Shown piece after piece: positions 49,591-63,162 of a stretch of 64,000 bases of DNA. This stretch comes from Ptiloglossa arizonensis (lineage: Eukaryota; Arthropoda; Insecta; Hymenoptera; Colletidae): NCBI RefSeq assembly GCF_051014685.1, contig NW_027478907.1:310001-374000 (forward strand), in the 5' to 3' direction. The translations under genes were made by a program, and so were the position numbers. Each line of letters begins with the position of its first letter. The first letter of the stretch is position 1. The notes beneath the pieces are model-generated. The model was given only the letters and a program-made list of their open reading frames with translations, did no database searches and was not told the origin of the DNA.

Positions 49591-51322
49591 GGAAAAGTGC
49601 GCATACCGTTGTAATCGGGCGAGTTTCTACTTTCAGATGAAACAGAAATTTTGCGGATTGATCAATCCGTTCGCGAGATATGGCAGTTTGGAGATAAGAA
49701 ACGCTTGAGAAACTCAAAATTTCCGCAGTTCTGATGCTCGAAACGAATGACTAGAATGGCCTAGGGGAGAAGCACGCATACCGTTGTAATCGGGCGAGTT
49801 TCTACTTTCAGATGCAACAGAAATTTTGCGGATTGGTAATCCGTTCGCGAGATATGGCCGTTTGGATGTAAGAAACGCTTTAGAAACTAAAAATTTTCGC
49901 AGTTCTGATGCTCGAAACGAATAACTAGAACGGCCCAGGGGAAAAGTGCGCATACCGTTGTAATCGGGCGAGTTTCTACTTTCAAATGCAACAGAAATTT
50001 GAGGATTGGTCAATGCGTTCGCGAGATATGGCAGTTTGGAGGTAAGAAATGCTTGAGAAACTCAAAATTTTCGCAGTTCTGATGCTGGAAACGAATAAAT
50101 AGAACGGCCTAGGGGAAAACTGCACATACCGTTGCAATCGGGCGAGTTTCTACTTTCAGATACAATAGAAATTTTGCGGATTGGTCAATCCGTTTGCGAG
50201 ATGTGACAGTTTGGACGTAAGAAACGCTTGAGAAACTCAAAATTTTCGCAGTTCTGATGCTCGAAACGAATAACTAGAACGGCCTAGGGGAAAAGTACCC
50301 ATACCGATGTAATCGGGCGAGTTTCTACTTTCAGATGCAACAGAAATTTTGCGGATTGATCAATCCGTTCGCGAGATATGGCCGTTTGGATGTAAGAAAC
50401 GCTTTAGAAACTCAATATTTTCGCAGTTCTGATGCTCGAAACGGATAACTAAGAAGGCCTAGGGGAAAAGTACGCATACCGATGTAATCGGGCGAGTTTC
50501 TACTTTCAGATGCAACAGAAATTTTGCGGATTGGTCAATCCGTTCGCGAGATATGGCCGTTTGGATGTAAGAAACGCTTTAGAAACTCAAAATTTTCGCA
50601 GTTCTGATGCTCGAAACGAATAACTAGAACGGCCTAGGGGAAAAGTACCCATACCGATGTAATCGGGCGAGTTTCTACTTTCAGATGCAACAGAAATTTT
50701 GCGGATTGGTCGATCCGTTCGCGAGATATGGCAGTTTGGAAGTAAGAAACGCTTGAGAAACTCAAAATTTTCGCAGTTCTGATGCTCGAAACGAATGACT
50801 AGAATGGCCCAGGGGAGAAGTACGCATACCGTTGTAATCGGGCGAGTTTCTACGTTCAGATGCAACAGAAATTTTGCGGATTGGTCAATCCGTTCGCGAG
50901 ATATGGCAGTTTGGAAGTAACACACGCTTGAGAAACTCAAAATTTTCGCTGTTCTGATGCTCGTAACGAATAACTGGAACGGCCTAGGGGAAAACTACAC
51001 ATACCGTTGTAATCGGGCGAGTCTCTACTTTCGGATGCAACAGAAATTTTGCGGATTGGCCAATCCGTTCGCGAGATGTGGCAGTTTGGAGGTAAGAGAC
51101 GCTTGAGAAACTCAAAATTTTCGCAGTTCTGATGCTCGAAACGAATAACTAGAACGGCCTAGGGGAAAAGTACGCATACCGATGTAATCGGGCGAGTTTC
51201 TACTTTCAGATGCAACAGAAATTTTGCGGATTGGTCGATCCGTTCGCGAGATATGGCAGTTTGGAAGTAAGAAACGCTTGAGAAACTCAAAATTTTCGCA
51301 GTTCTGATGCTCGAAACGAATG

Positions 51323-52370
51323 ACTAGAACGGCCTAGGGGAAAACTACACATACCGTTGTAATCGGGCGAGTTTCTACTTTCAGATGCAACAGAAATTTT
51401 GCGGATTGATCAATCCGTTCGCGAGATATTGCAGTTTGGAGGTAAGAAACGCTTGAGAAACTCAAAATTTTCGCAGTTCTGATGCTCGAAACGAATAACT
51501 AGAACGGCCTAGGGGAAAAGTGCGCATACTGATGTAATCGGGCGAGTTTCTACTTTCAGATGGAACAGAAATTTTGCGGATTGATCAATCCGTTCGCGAG
51601 ATATGGCAGTTTGGAGATAAGAAACGCTTTAGAAACTAAAAATTTTCGCAGTTCTGATGCTCGAAACGAATAACTAGAACGGCCCAGGGGAAAAGTGCGC
51701 ATACCGTTGTAATCGGGCGAGTTTCTACTTTCAAATGCAACAGAAATTTTGCGGATTGGTCAATCCGTTCGCGAGATATGGCAGTTTGGACGTAAGAAAC
51801 GCTTGAGAAACTCAAAATTTTCGCAGTTCTGATGCTCGAAACGAATAACTAGAACGGCCTAGGGGAAAACTACACATACCGTTGTAATCGGGCGAGTCTC
51901 TACTTTCAGATGCAACAGAAATTTTGCGGATTGGTCAATCCGTTCGCGAGATATGGCAGTTTGGATGTAAGAAACGCTTGAGAAACTCAAAATTTTCGCA
52001 GTTCAGATGCTCGAAACGAATAACTAGAACTGCCTAGGGGAAAACTACACATACCGTTGCAGTCGGGCGAGTTTCTACTTTCAGATACAACAGAAATTTT
52101 GCGGATTGGTCAATCCGTTTGCGAGATGTGGCAGTTTGGACGTAAGAAACGCTTGAGAAACTCAAAATTTTCGCAGTTCTGATGCTCGAAACGAATAACT
52201 AGAACGGCCTAGGGGAAAAGTACCCATACCGATGTAATCGGGCGAGTTTCTACTTTAAGATGCAACAGAAATTTTGCGGATTGGTCGATCCGTTCGCGAG
52301 ATATGGCAGTTTGGAAGTAAGAAACCCTTGAGAAACTCAAAATTTTCGCAGTTCTGATGCTCGAAACGAA
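51323..52370 (+). repeat. 1.05-kb block, third copy
   Basis: Partner of 43100-44150 and 45200-46250. Private changes are catactgatg, gatggaacag and gttcagatgctc. It is followed by 1.3 kb of C-class copies similar to the 33-42 kb domain. Confidence 0.7.
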
Positions 52371-55300
52371 TGACTAGAACGGCCTAGGGGAAAAGTGCGC
52401 ATACCGTTGTAATCGGGCGAGTTTCTACTTTCAGATGCAACAGAAATTTTGCGGATTGGTCAATCCGTTTGCGAGATGTGGCGGTTTGGACGTAAGAAAC
52501 GTTTGAGAAACTCAAAATTTTCGCAGTTCTGATGCTCGAAACGAATAACTAGAACGGCCTAGGCGAAAAGTACCCATACCGATGTAATCGGGCGAGTTTC
52601 TACTTTAAGATGCAACAGAAATTTTGCGGATTGGTCAATCCGTTTGCGAGATGTGGCAGTTTGGACGTAAGAAACGCTTGAGAAACTCAAAATTTTCGCA
52701 GTTCTGATGCTCGAAACGAATAACTAGAACGTCCTAGGGGAAAAGTACCCATACCGATGTAATCGGGCGAGTTTCTACTTTAAGATGCAACAGAAATTTT
52801 GCGGATTGGTCGATCCGTTCGCGAGATATGGCAGTTTGGAAGTAAGAAACCCTTGAGAAACTCAAAATTTTCGCAGTTCTGATGCTCGAAACGAATAACT
52901 AAGAAGGCCTAGGGGAAAAGTACGCATACCGATGTAATCCGGCGAGTTTCTACTTTCAGATGCAACGGAAATTTTGCGGATTGATCAATCCGTTCGCGAG
53001 ATATGGCAGTTTGGAGATAAGAAACGCTTGAGAAACACAAAATTTTCGCAGTTCTGATGCTCGAAACGAATGACTAGAACGGACTAGGGGAGAAGTACGC
53101 ATACCGTTGCAATCGGGCGAGTTTCTACTTTCAGATACAACAGAAATTTTGCGGATTGGTCAATCCGTTTGCGAGATGTGGCGGTTTGGACGTAAGAAAC
53201 GCTTGAGAAACTCAAAATTTTCGCAGTTCTGATGCTCGAAACGAATAACTAGAACGGCCTAGGGGAAAAGTACCCATACCGATGTAATCGAGCGAGTTTC
53301 TACTTTAAGATGCAACAGAAATTTTGCGGATTGGTCGATCCGTTCGCGAGATATGGCCGTTTGGATGTATGAAACGCTTGAGAAACTCAAAATTTACGCA
53401 GTTCTGATGCTCGAAACGAATAACAAGAACGACCTAGGGGAAAACTACACCTACCGTTGTAATCGGGCGAGTTTCTACTTTCAGATGCAACAGAAATTTT
53501 GCGGATTGGTCGATCCGTTCGCGAGATATGGCAGTTTGGATGAAAGAAACGCTTGAGAAACTCAAAATTTTCGCAGTTCTGATGCTCGAAACGAATGACT
53601 AGAACGGCCTAGGGGAAAAGTGCGCATACCGTTGTAATCGGGCGAGTTTCTACTTTCAGATGCAACAGAAATTTTGCGGATTGATCAATCCGTTCGCGAG
53701 ATATGGCAGTTTGGAGATAAGAAACGCTTGAGAAACTCAAAATTTTCGCAGTTCTGATGGTCGAAACGAATGACTAGAATGGCCTAGGGGAGAAGTACGC
53801 ATACCGTTGTAATCGGGCGAGTTTCTACTTTCAGATGCAACAGAAATTTTGCGGATTGATCAATCCGTTCGCGAGATATGGCAGTTTGGAGATAAGAAAC
53901 GCTTGAGAAACTCAAAATTTTCGCAGTTCTGATGCTCGAAACGAATGACTAGAACGGACTAGGGGAGAAGTACGCATACCGTTGTAATCGAGCGAGTTTC
54001 TACTTTCAGATGCAACAGAAATTATGCGGATTGGTCAATCCGTTCGCGAGATATGGCAGTTTGGAGGTAAGAAACGCTTGAGGAACTCAAAATTTTCGCA
54101 GTTCTGATGCTCGAAACGAATAACTAGAACGGCCTAGGGGAAAACTACACATACCGTTGTAATCGGGCGAGTTTCTACTTTCAGATGCAACAGAAATTTT
54201 GCGGATTGGTCAATCCGTTTGCGAGATGTGGCAGTTTGGACGTAAGAAACGCTTGAGAAACTCAAAATTTTCGCAGTTCTGATGCTCGAAACGAATAACT
54301 AGAACGTCCTAGGGGAAAAGTACCCATACCGATGTAATCGGGCGAGTTTCTACTTTAAGATGCAACAGAAATTTTGCGGATTGGTCGATCCGTTCGCGAG
54401 ATATGGCAGTTTGGAAGTAAGAAACCCTTGAGAAACTCAAAATTTTCGCAGTTCTGATGCTCGAAACGAATAACTAAGAAGGGCTAGGGGAAAAGTACGC
54501 ATACCGATGTAATCCGGCGAGTTTCTACTTTCAGATGCAACGGAAATTTTGCGGATTGATCAATCCGTTCGCGAGATATGGCAGTTTGGAAATAAGAAAC
54601 GCTTGAGAAACACAAAATTTTCGCAGTTCTGATGCTCGAAACGAATAACTAGAACGGTCTAGGGTAAAACTACACATACCGTTGTAATCGGGCGAGTCTT
54701 TACTTTCAGATGCAACAGAAATTTTGCGGATTGGTCAATCCGTTCGCGAGATATGGCAGTTTGGATGTAAGAAACGCTTGAGAAACTCAAAATTTTCGCA
54801 GTTCTGATGCTCGAAACGAATGACTAGAACGGCCCAGGGGAAAAGTGCGCATACCGTTGTAATCGGGCGAGTTTCTACTTTCAGATGAAACAGAAATTTT
54901 GCGGATTGATCAATCCGTTCGCGAGATATGGCAGTTTGGAGATAAGAAACGCTTGAGAAACTCAAAATTTCCGCAGTTCTGATGCTCGAAACGAATGACT
55001 AGAATGGCCTAGGGGAGAAGCACGCATACCGTTGTAATCGGGCGAGTTTCTACTTTCAGATGCAACAGAAATTTTGCGGATTGGTCAATCCGTTCGCGAG
55101 ATATGGCCGTTTGGATGTAAGAAACGCTTTAGAAACTAAAAATTTTCGCAGTTCTGATGCTCGAAACGAATAACTAGAACGGCCCAGGGGAAAAGTGCGC
55201 ATACCGTTGTAATCGGGCGAGTTTCTACTTTCAAATGCAACAGAAATTTGAGGATTGGTCAATGCGTTCGCGAGATGTGGCAGTTTGGAGGTAAGAAACG

Positions 55301-56115
55301 CTTGAGAAACTCAAAATTTTCGCAGTTCTGATGCTGGAAACGAATAAATAGAACGGCCTAGGGGAAAACTACACATACCGTTGCAATCGGGCGAGTTTCT
55401 ACTTTCAGATACAATAGAAATTTTGCGGATTGGTCAATCCGTTTGCGAGATGTGGCAGTTTGGACGTAAGAAACGCTTGAGAAACTCAAAATTTTCGCAG
55501 TTCTGATGCTCGAAACGAATAACTAGAACGGCCTAGGGGAAAAGTACCCATACCGATGTAATCGGGCGAGTTTCTACTTTCAGATGCAACAGAAATTTTG
55601 CGGATTGATCAATCCGTTCGCGAGATATGGCCGTTTGGATGTAAGAAACGCTTTAGAAACTCAATATTTTCGCAGTTCTGATGCTCGAAACGGATAACTA
55701 AGAAGGCCTAGGGGAAAAGTACGCATACCGATGTAATCGGGCGAGTTTCTACTTTCAGATGCAACAGAAATTTTGCGGATTGGTCGATCCGTTCGCGAGA
55801 TATGGCAGTTTGGAAGTAAGAAACGCTTGAGAAACTCAAAATTTTCGCAGTTCTGATGCTCGAAACGAATAACAAGAACGACCTAGGGGAAAACTACACC
55901 TACCGTTGCAATCGGGCGAGTTTCTACTTTCAGATGCAACAGAAATTTTGCGGATTGGTCAATCCGTTCGCGAGATATGGCAGTTTGGAGGTAAGAAACG
56001 CTTGAGAAACTCAAAATTTTCGCAGTTCTGATGCTCGAAACGAATAACTAGAACGGCCTAGGGGAAAAGTGCGCATACCGTTGTAATCGGGCGAGTCTCT
56101 ACTTTCAGATGAAAC

Positions 56116-57642
56116 AGAAATTTTGCGGATTGATCAATCCGTTCGCGAGATATGGCCGTTTGGATGTAAGAAACGCTTTAGAAACTCAAAATTTTCGCAG
56201 TTCTGATGCTCGAAACGAATAACTAGAACGGCCCAGGGGAAAAGTGCGCATACCGTTGTAATCGGGCGAGTTTCTACTTTCAAATGCAACAGAAATTTTG
56301 AGGATTGGTCAATGCGTTCGCGAGATATGGCAGTTTGGAGGTAAGAAACGCTTGAGAAACTCAAAATTTTCGCAGTTCTGATGCTTGAAACGAATAACTA
56401 GAACGGCCCAGGGGAAAAGTGCGCATACCGTTGTAATCGGACGAGTTTCTACTTTCAAATGCAACAGAAATTTTGCGGATTGGTCAATCCGTTTGCGAGA
56501 TGTGGCAGTTTGGACGTAAGAAACGCTTGAGAAACTCAAAATTTTCGCAGTTCTGATGCTCGAAACGAATGACTAGAACGGCCTAGGGGAAAAGTGCGCA
56601 TACCGTTGTAATCGGGCGAGTTTCTACTTTCAGATGCAACAGAAATTTTGCGGATTGATCAATCCGTTCGCGAGATATGGCAGTTTGGAAGTAAGAAACG
56701 CTTGAGAAACTCAAAATTTTCGCAGTTCTGATGCTCGAAACGAATAACAAGAACGACCTAGGGGAAAACTACACATACCGTTGTAATCGGGCGAGTCTCT
56801 ACTTTCAGATGAAACAGAAATTTTGCGGATTGATCAATCCGTTCGCGAGATATGGCAGTTTGGAGATTAGAAACGCTTGAGAAACTCAAAATTTTCGCAG
56901 TTCTGATGCTCGAAACGAATGACTAGAATGGCCTAGGGGAGAAGTACGCATACCGTTGTAATCGGGCGAGTTTCTACTTTCAGATGCAACAGAAATTTTG
57001 CGGATTGGTCAATCCGTTCGCGAGATATGGCCGTTTGGATGTAAGAAACGCTTTAGAAACACAAAATTTTCGCAGTTCTGATGCTCGAAACGAATGACTA
57101 GAACGGCCTAGGGGAAAAGTACCCGTACCGTTGTAATCGGGCGAGTTTCTACTTTCAGACACAACAGAAATTTTGCGGATTAGTCAATCCGTTTGCGAGA
57201 TGTGGCAGTTTGGAGGTAAGAAACGCTTGAGAAACTCAAAATTTTCGCAGTTCTGATGCTCGAAACGAATAACTAGAACGGCCTAGGGGAAAAGTACCCA
57301 TACCGATGTAATCGGGCGAGTTTCTACTTTCAGATGCAACAGAAATTTTGCGGATTGATCAATCCGTTCGCGAGATATGGCAGTTTGGAGATAAGAAACG
57401 CTTGAGAAACTCAAAATTTCCGCAGTTCTGATGCTCGAAACGAATGACTAGAATGGCCTAGGGGAGAAGCACGCATACCGTTGTAATCGGGCGAGTTTCT
57501 ACTTTCAGATGCAACAGAAATTTTGCGGATTGGTCAATCCGTTCGCGAGATATGGCCGTTTGGATGTAAGAAACGCTTTAGAAACTAAAAATTTTCGCAG
57601 TTCTGATGCTCGAAACGAATAACTAGAACGGCCCAGGGGAAA
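56116..57642 (+). repeat. Block shared with 59439-60965 and its tandem copy
   Basis: The offset is 3,323 bases. Tracers are gatgcttgaaac with taatcggacgag, the aacaagaacgacc copy, ggagattag, gtacccgtaccg with cagacacaac, and aatttccgcag. It diverges at 57642, where gtgcgcat is opposed to actacacc. Confidence 0.75.
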
Positions 57643-59313
57643 AGTGCGCATACCGTTGTAATCGGGCGAGTTTCTACTTTCAAATGCAACAGAAATTTGA
57701 GGATTGGTCAATGCGTTCGCGAGATGTGGCAGTTTGGATGTAAGAAACGCTTGAGAAACTCAAAATTTTCGCAGTTCTGATGCTGGAAACGAATAAATAG
57801 AACGGCCTAGGGGAAAACTACACATACCGTTGCAATCGGGCGAGTTTCTACTTTCAGATACAATAGAAATTTTGCGGATTGGTCAATCCGTTTGCGAGAT
57901 GTGGCAGTTTGGACGTAAGAAACGCTTGAGAAACTCAAAATTTTCGCAGTTCTGATGCTCGAAACGAATAACTAGAACGGCCTAGGGGAAAAGTACCCAT
58001 ACCGATGTAATCGGGCGAGTTTCTACTTTCAGATGCAACAGAAATTTTGCGGATTGATCAATCCGTTCGCGAGATATGGCCGTTTGGATGTAAGAAACGC
58101 TTTAGAAACTCAATATTTTCGCAGTTCTGATGCTCGAAACGGATAACTAAGAAGGCCTAGGGGAGAAGAACGCATACCGATGTAATCGGGCGAGTTTCTA
58201 CTTTCAGATGCAACAGAAATTTTGCGGATTGGTCGATCCGTTCGCGAGATATGGCAGTTTGGAAGTAAGAAACGCTTGAGAAACTCAATATTTTCGCAGT
58301 TCTGATGCTCGAAACGAATAACTAGAACGGCCTAGGGGAAAAGTGCGCATACTGTTGTAATCGGGCGAGTTTCTACTTTCAGATGCAACAGAAATTTTGC
58401 GGATTGATCAATCCGTTCGCGAGATATGGCAGTTTGGAGATAAGAAACGCTTTAGAAACTAAAAATTTTCGCAGTTCTGATGCTCGAAACGAATAACTAG
58501 AACGGCCCAGGGGAAAAGTGCGCATACCGTTGTAATCGGGCGAGTTTCTACTTTCAAATGCAACAGAAATTTTGCGGATTGGTCAATCCGTTCGCGAGAT
58601 ATGGCAGTTTGGACGTAAGAAACGCTTGAGAAACTCAAAATTTTCGCAGTTCTGATGCTCGAAACGAATAACTAGAACGGTCTAGGGGAAAACTACACAT
58701 ACCGTTGTAATCGGGCGAGTCTTTACTTTCAGATGCAACAGAAATTTTGCGGATTGGTCAATCCGTTCGCGAGATATGGCAGTTTGGATGTAAGAAACGC
58801 TTGAGAAACTCAAAATTTTCGCAGTTCTGATGCTCGAAACGAATGACTAGAACGGCCTAGGGGAAAAGTGCGCATACCGTTGTAATCGGGCGAGTTTCTA
58901 CTTTCAGATGAAACAGAAATTTTGCGGATTGATCAATCCGTTCGCGAGATATGGCAGTTTGGAGATAAGAAACGCTTGAGAAACTCAAAATTTCCGCAGT
59001 TCTGATGCTCGAAACGAATGACTAGAATGGCCTAGGGGAGAAGTACGCATACCGTTGTAATCGGGCGAGTTTCTACTTTCAGATGCAACAGAAATTTTGC
59101 GGATTGGTCAATCCGTTCGCGAGATATGGCCGTTTGGATGTAAGAAACGCTTTAGAAACTAAAAATTTTCGCAGTTCTGATGCTCGAAACGAATAACTAG
59201 AACGGCCCAGGGGAAAAGTGCGCATACCGTTGTAATCGGGCGAGTTTCTACTTTCAAATGCAACAGAAATTTGAGGATTGGTCAATGCGTTCGCGAGATG
59301 TGGCAGTTTGGAG

Positions 59314-61063
59314 GTAAGAAACGCTTGAGAAACTCAAAATTTTCGCAGTTCTGATGCTCGAAACGAATAACTAGAACGGCCTAGGGGAAAAGTACCCATA
59401 CCGATGTAATCGGGCGAGTTTCTACTTTCAGATGCAACAGAAATTTTGCGGATTGATCAATCCGTTCGCGAGATATGGCCGTTTGGATGTAAGAAACGCT
59501 TTAGAAACTCAAAATTTTCGCAGTTCTGATGCTCGAAACGAATAACTAGAAAGGCCCAGGGGAAAAGTGCGCATACCGTTGTAATCGGGCGAGTTTCTAC
59601 TTTCAAATGCAACAGAAATTTTGAGGATTGGTCAATGCGTTCGCGAGATATGGCAGTTTGGAGGTAAGAAACGCTTGAGAAACTCAAAATTTTCGCAGTT
59701 CTGATGCTTGAAACGAATAACTAGAACGGCCCAGGGGAAAAGTGCGCATACCGTTGTAATCGGACGAGTTTCTACTTTCAAATGCAACAGAAATTTTGCG
59801 GATTGGTCAATCCGTTTGCGAGATGTGGCAGTTTGGACGTAAGAAACGCTTGAGAAACTCAAAATTTTCGCAGTTCTGATGCTCGAAACGAATGACTAGA
59901 ACGGCCTAGGGGAAAAGTGCGCATACCGTTGTAATCGGGCGAGTTTCTACTTTCAGATGCAACAGAAATTTTGCGGATTGATCAATCCGTTCGCGAGATA
60001 TGGCAGTTTGGAAGTAAGAAACGCTTGAGAAACTCAAAATTTTCGCAGTTCTGATGCTCGAAACGAATAACAAGAACGACCTAGGGGAAAACTACACATA
60101 CCGTTGTAATCGGGCGAGTCTCTACTTTCAGATGAAACAGAAATTTTGCGGATTGATCAATCCGTTCGCGAGATATGGCAGTTTGGAGATTAGAAACGCT
60201 TGAGAAACTCAAAATTTTCGCAGTTCTGATGCTCGAAACGAATGACTAGAATGGCCTAGGGGAGAAGTACGCATACCGTTGTAATCGGGCGAGTTTCTAC
60301 TTTCAGATGCAACAGAAATTTTGCGGATTGGTCAATCCGTTCGCGAGATATGGCCGTTTGGATGTAAGAAACGCTTTAGAAACTCAAAATTTTCGCAGTT
60401 CTGATGCTCGAAACGAATGACTAGAACGGCCTAGGGGAAAAGTACCCGTACCGTTGTAATCGGGCGAGTTTCTACTTTCAGACACAACAGAAATTTTGCG
60501 GATTGGTCAATCCGTTTGCGAGATGTGGCAGTTTGGAGGTAAGAAACGCTTGAGAAACTCAAAATTTTCGCAGTTCTGATGCTCGAAACGAATAACTAGA
60601 ACGGCCTAGGGGAAAAGTACCCATACCGATGTAATCGGGCGAGTTTCTACTTTCAGATGCAACAGAAATTTTGCGGATTGATCAATCCGTTCGCGAGATA
60701 TGGCAGTTTGGAGATAAGAAACGCTTGAGAAACTCAAAATTTCCGCAGTTCTGATGCTCGAAACGAATGACTAGAATGGCCTAGGGGAGAAGCACGCATA
60801 CCGTTGTAATCGGGCGAGTTTCTACTTTCAGATGCAACAGAAATTTTGCGGATTGGTCAATCCGTTCGCGATATATGGCCGTTTGGATGTAAGAAACGCT
60901 TTAGAAACTAAAAATTTTCGCAGTTCTGATGCTCGAAACGAATAACTAGAACGGCCCAGGGGAAAACTACACCTACCGTTGCAATCGGGCGAGTTTCTAC
61001 TTTCAGATACAATAGAAATTTTGCGGATTGGTCAATCCGTTTGCGAGATGTGGCAGTTTGGAC
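59314..61063 (+). repeat. 10-monomer unit, copy 1 (1,750 bp)
   Basis: Tracers are gatgcttgaaac (near 59704), taatcggacgag, ggagattag, gtacccgtaccg and aatttccgcag. They recur at +1,750. The left boundary is set by ggaggtaag against ggacgtaag. Confidence 0.85.
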
Positions 61064-62430
61064 GTAAGAAACGCTTGAGAAACTCAAAATTTTCGCAGTT
61101 CTGATGCTCGAAACGAATAACTAGAACGGCCTAGGGGAAAAGTACCCATACCGATGTAATCGGGCGAGTTTCTACTTTCAGATGCAACAGAAATTTTGCG
61201 GATTGATCAATCCGTTCGCGAGATATGGCCGTTTGGATGTAAGAAACGCTTTAGAAACTCAAAATTTTCGCAGTTCTGATGCTCGAAACGAATAACTAGA
61301 ACGGCCCAGGGGAAAAGTGCGCATACCGTTGTAATCGGGCGAGTTTCTACTTTCAAATGCAACAGAAATTTTGAGGATTGGTCAATGCGTTCGCGAGATA
61401 TGGCAGTTTGGAGGTAAGAAACGCTTGAGAAACTCAAAATTTTCGCAGTTCTGATGCTTGAAACGAATAACTAGAACGGCCCAGGGGAAAAGTGCGCATA
61501 CCGTTGTAATCGGACGAGTTTCTACTTTCAAATGCAACAGAAATTTTGCGGATTGGTCAATCCGTTTGCGAGATGTGGCAGTTTGGACGTAAGAAACGCT
61601 TGAGAAACTCAAAATTTTCGCAGTTCTGATGCTCGAAACGAATGACTAGAACGGCCTAGGGGAAAAGTGCGCATACCGTTGTAATCGGGCGAGTTTCTAC
61701 TTTCAGATGCAACAGAAATTTTGCGGATTGATCAATCCGTTCGCGAGATATGGCAGTTTGGAAGTAAGAAACGCTTGAGAAACTCAAAATTTTCGCAGTT
61801 CTGATGCTCGAAACGAATAACAAGAACGACCTAGGGGAAAACTACACATACCGTTGTAATCGGGCGAGTCTCTACTTTCAGATGAAACAGAAATTTTGCG
61901 GATTGATCAATCCGTTCGCGAGATATGGCAGTTTGGAGATTAGAAACGCTTGAGAAACTCAAAATTTTCGCAGTTCTGATGCTCGAAACGAATGACTAGA
62001 ATGGCCTAGGGGAGAAGTACGCATACCGTTGTAATCGGGCGAGTTTCTACTTTCAGATGCAACAGAAATTTTGCGGATTGGTCAATCCGTTCGCGAGATA
62101 TGGCCGTTTGGATGTAAGAAACGCTTTAGAAACTCAAAATTTTCGCAGTTCTGATGCTCGAAACGAATGACTAGAACGGCCTAGGGGAAAAGTACCCGTA
62201 CCGTTGTAATCGGGCGAGTTTCTACTTTCAGACACAACAGAAATTTTGCGGATTGGTCAATCCGTTTGCGAGATGTGGCAGTTTGGAGGTAAGAAACGCT
62301 TGAGAAACTCAAAATTTTCGCAGTTCTGATGCTCGAAACGAATAACTAGAACGGCCTAGGGGAAAAGTACCCATACCGATGTAATCGGGCGAGTATCTAC
62401 TTTCAGATGCAACAGAAATTTTGCGGATTG
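61064..62430 (+). repeat. 10-monomer unit, copy 2, partial
   Basis: Matches 59314 onward until about 62430, where ttgatcaatcc is replaced by ttggtcgatcc and the terminal 5-monomer repeat takes over. Confidence 0.85.
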
Positions 62431-63162
62431 GTCGATCCGTTCGCGAGATATGGCAGTTTGGAAGTAAGAAACGCTTGCGAAACTCAAAATTTTCGCATTT
62501 CTGATGCTCGAAACGAATGACTAGAACGTCCTAGGGGAGAAGTACTCATACCGTTGTAATCGGGCGAGTTTCTACTTTCAGATGCAACAGAAATTATGCG
62601 GATTGGTCAATCCGTTCGCGAGATATGGCCGTTTGGATGTAAGAAACGCTTGAGAAACTCAAAATTTTCGCAGTTCTGATGCTCGAAACGAATGACTAGA
62701 ACGGCCTAGGGGAGAAGAACGCATACCGTTGTAATCGGGCGAGTTTCTACTTTCAGATGCAACAGAAATTTTGCGGATTGGTCAATCAGTTCGCGAGATA
62801 TGGCAGTTTGGAAGTAAGAAACGCTTGAGAAACTCAATATTTTCGCAGTTCTGATGCTCGAAACGAATAACAAGAACGACCTAGGGGAAAACTACACATA
62901 CCGTTGTAATCGGGCGAGTCTCTACTTTCAGACGAAACAGAAATTTTGCGGATTGATCAATCCGTTCGCGAGATATAGCAGTTTGGAGATTAGAAACGCT
63001 TGAGAAACTCAAAATTTTCGCAGTTCTGATGCTGGAAACGAATAAATAGAACGGCCTAGGGGAAAACTACACATACCGTTGCAATCGGGCGAGTTTCTAC
63101 TTTCAGATACAATAGAAATTTTGCGGATTGGTCAATCCGTTTGCGAGATGTGGCAGTTTGGA
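62288..63162 (+). repeat. 5-monomer unit, copy 1 (875 bp)
   Basis: Tracers are aacgtcctagg with gtactcat, gaagaacgcat, caatcagttcgc, gacgaaacag and gatatagcag (62976). All recur 875 bases later. Private changes are gagtatctac, cgcttgcgaaac and cgcatttctg. Confidence 0.85.

Noticed and set aside
50587..50940. 117-residue minus-strand open frame, and a similar one at 210-563
   Set aside because: Two monomers read through by chance in rotating frames, with the same satellite-derived peptides as elsewhere.
53353..53556. Plus-strand open frames here and at 930-1121
   Set aside because: They depend on single substitutions that remove a stop (gtatgaaac here; aactggaacgg at 945) and are not kept in sister monomers.
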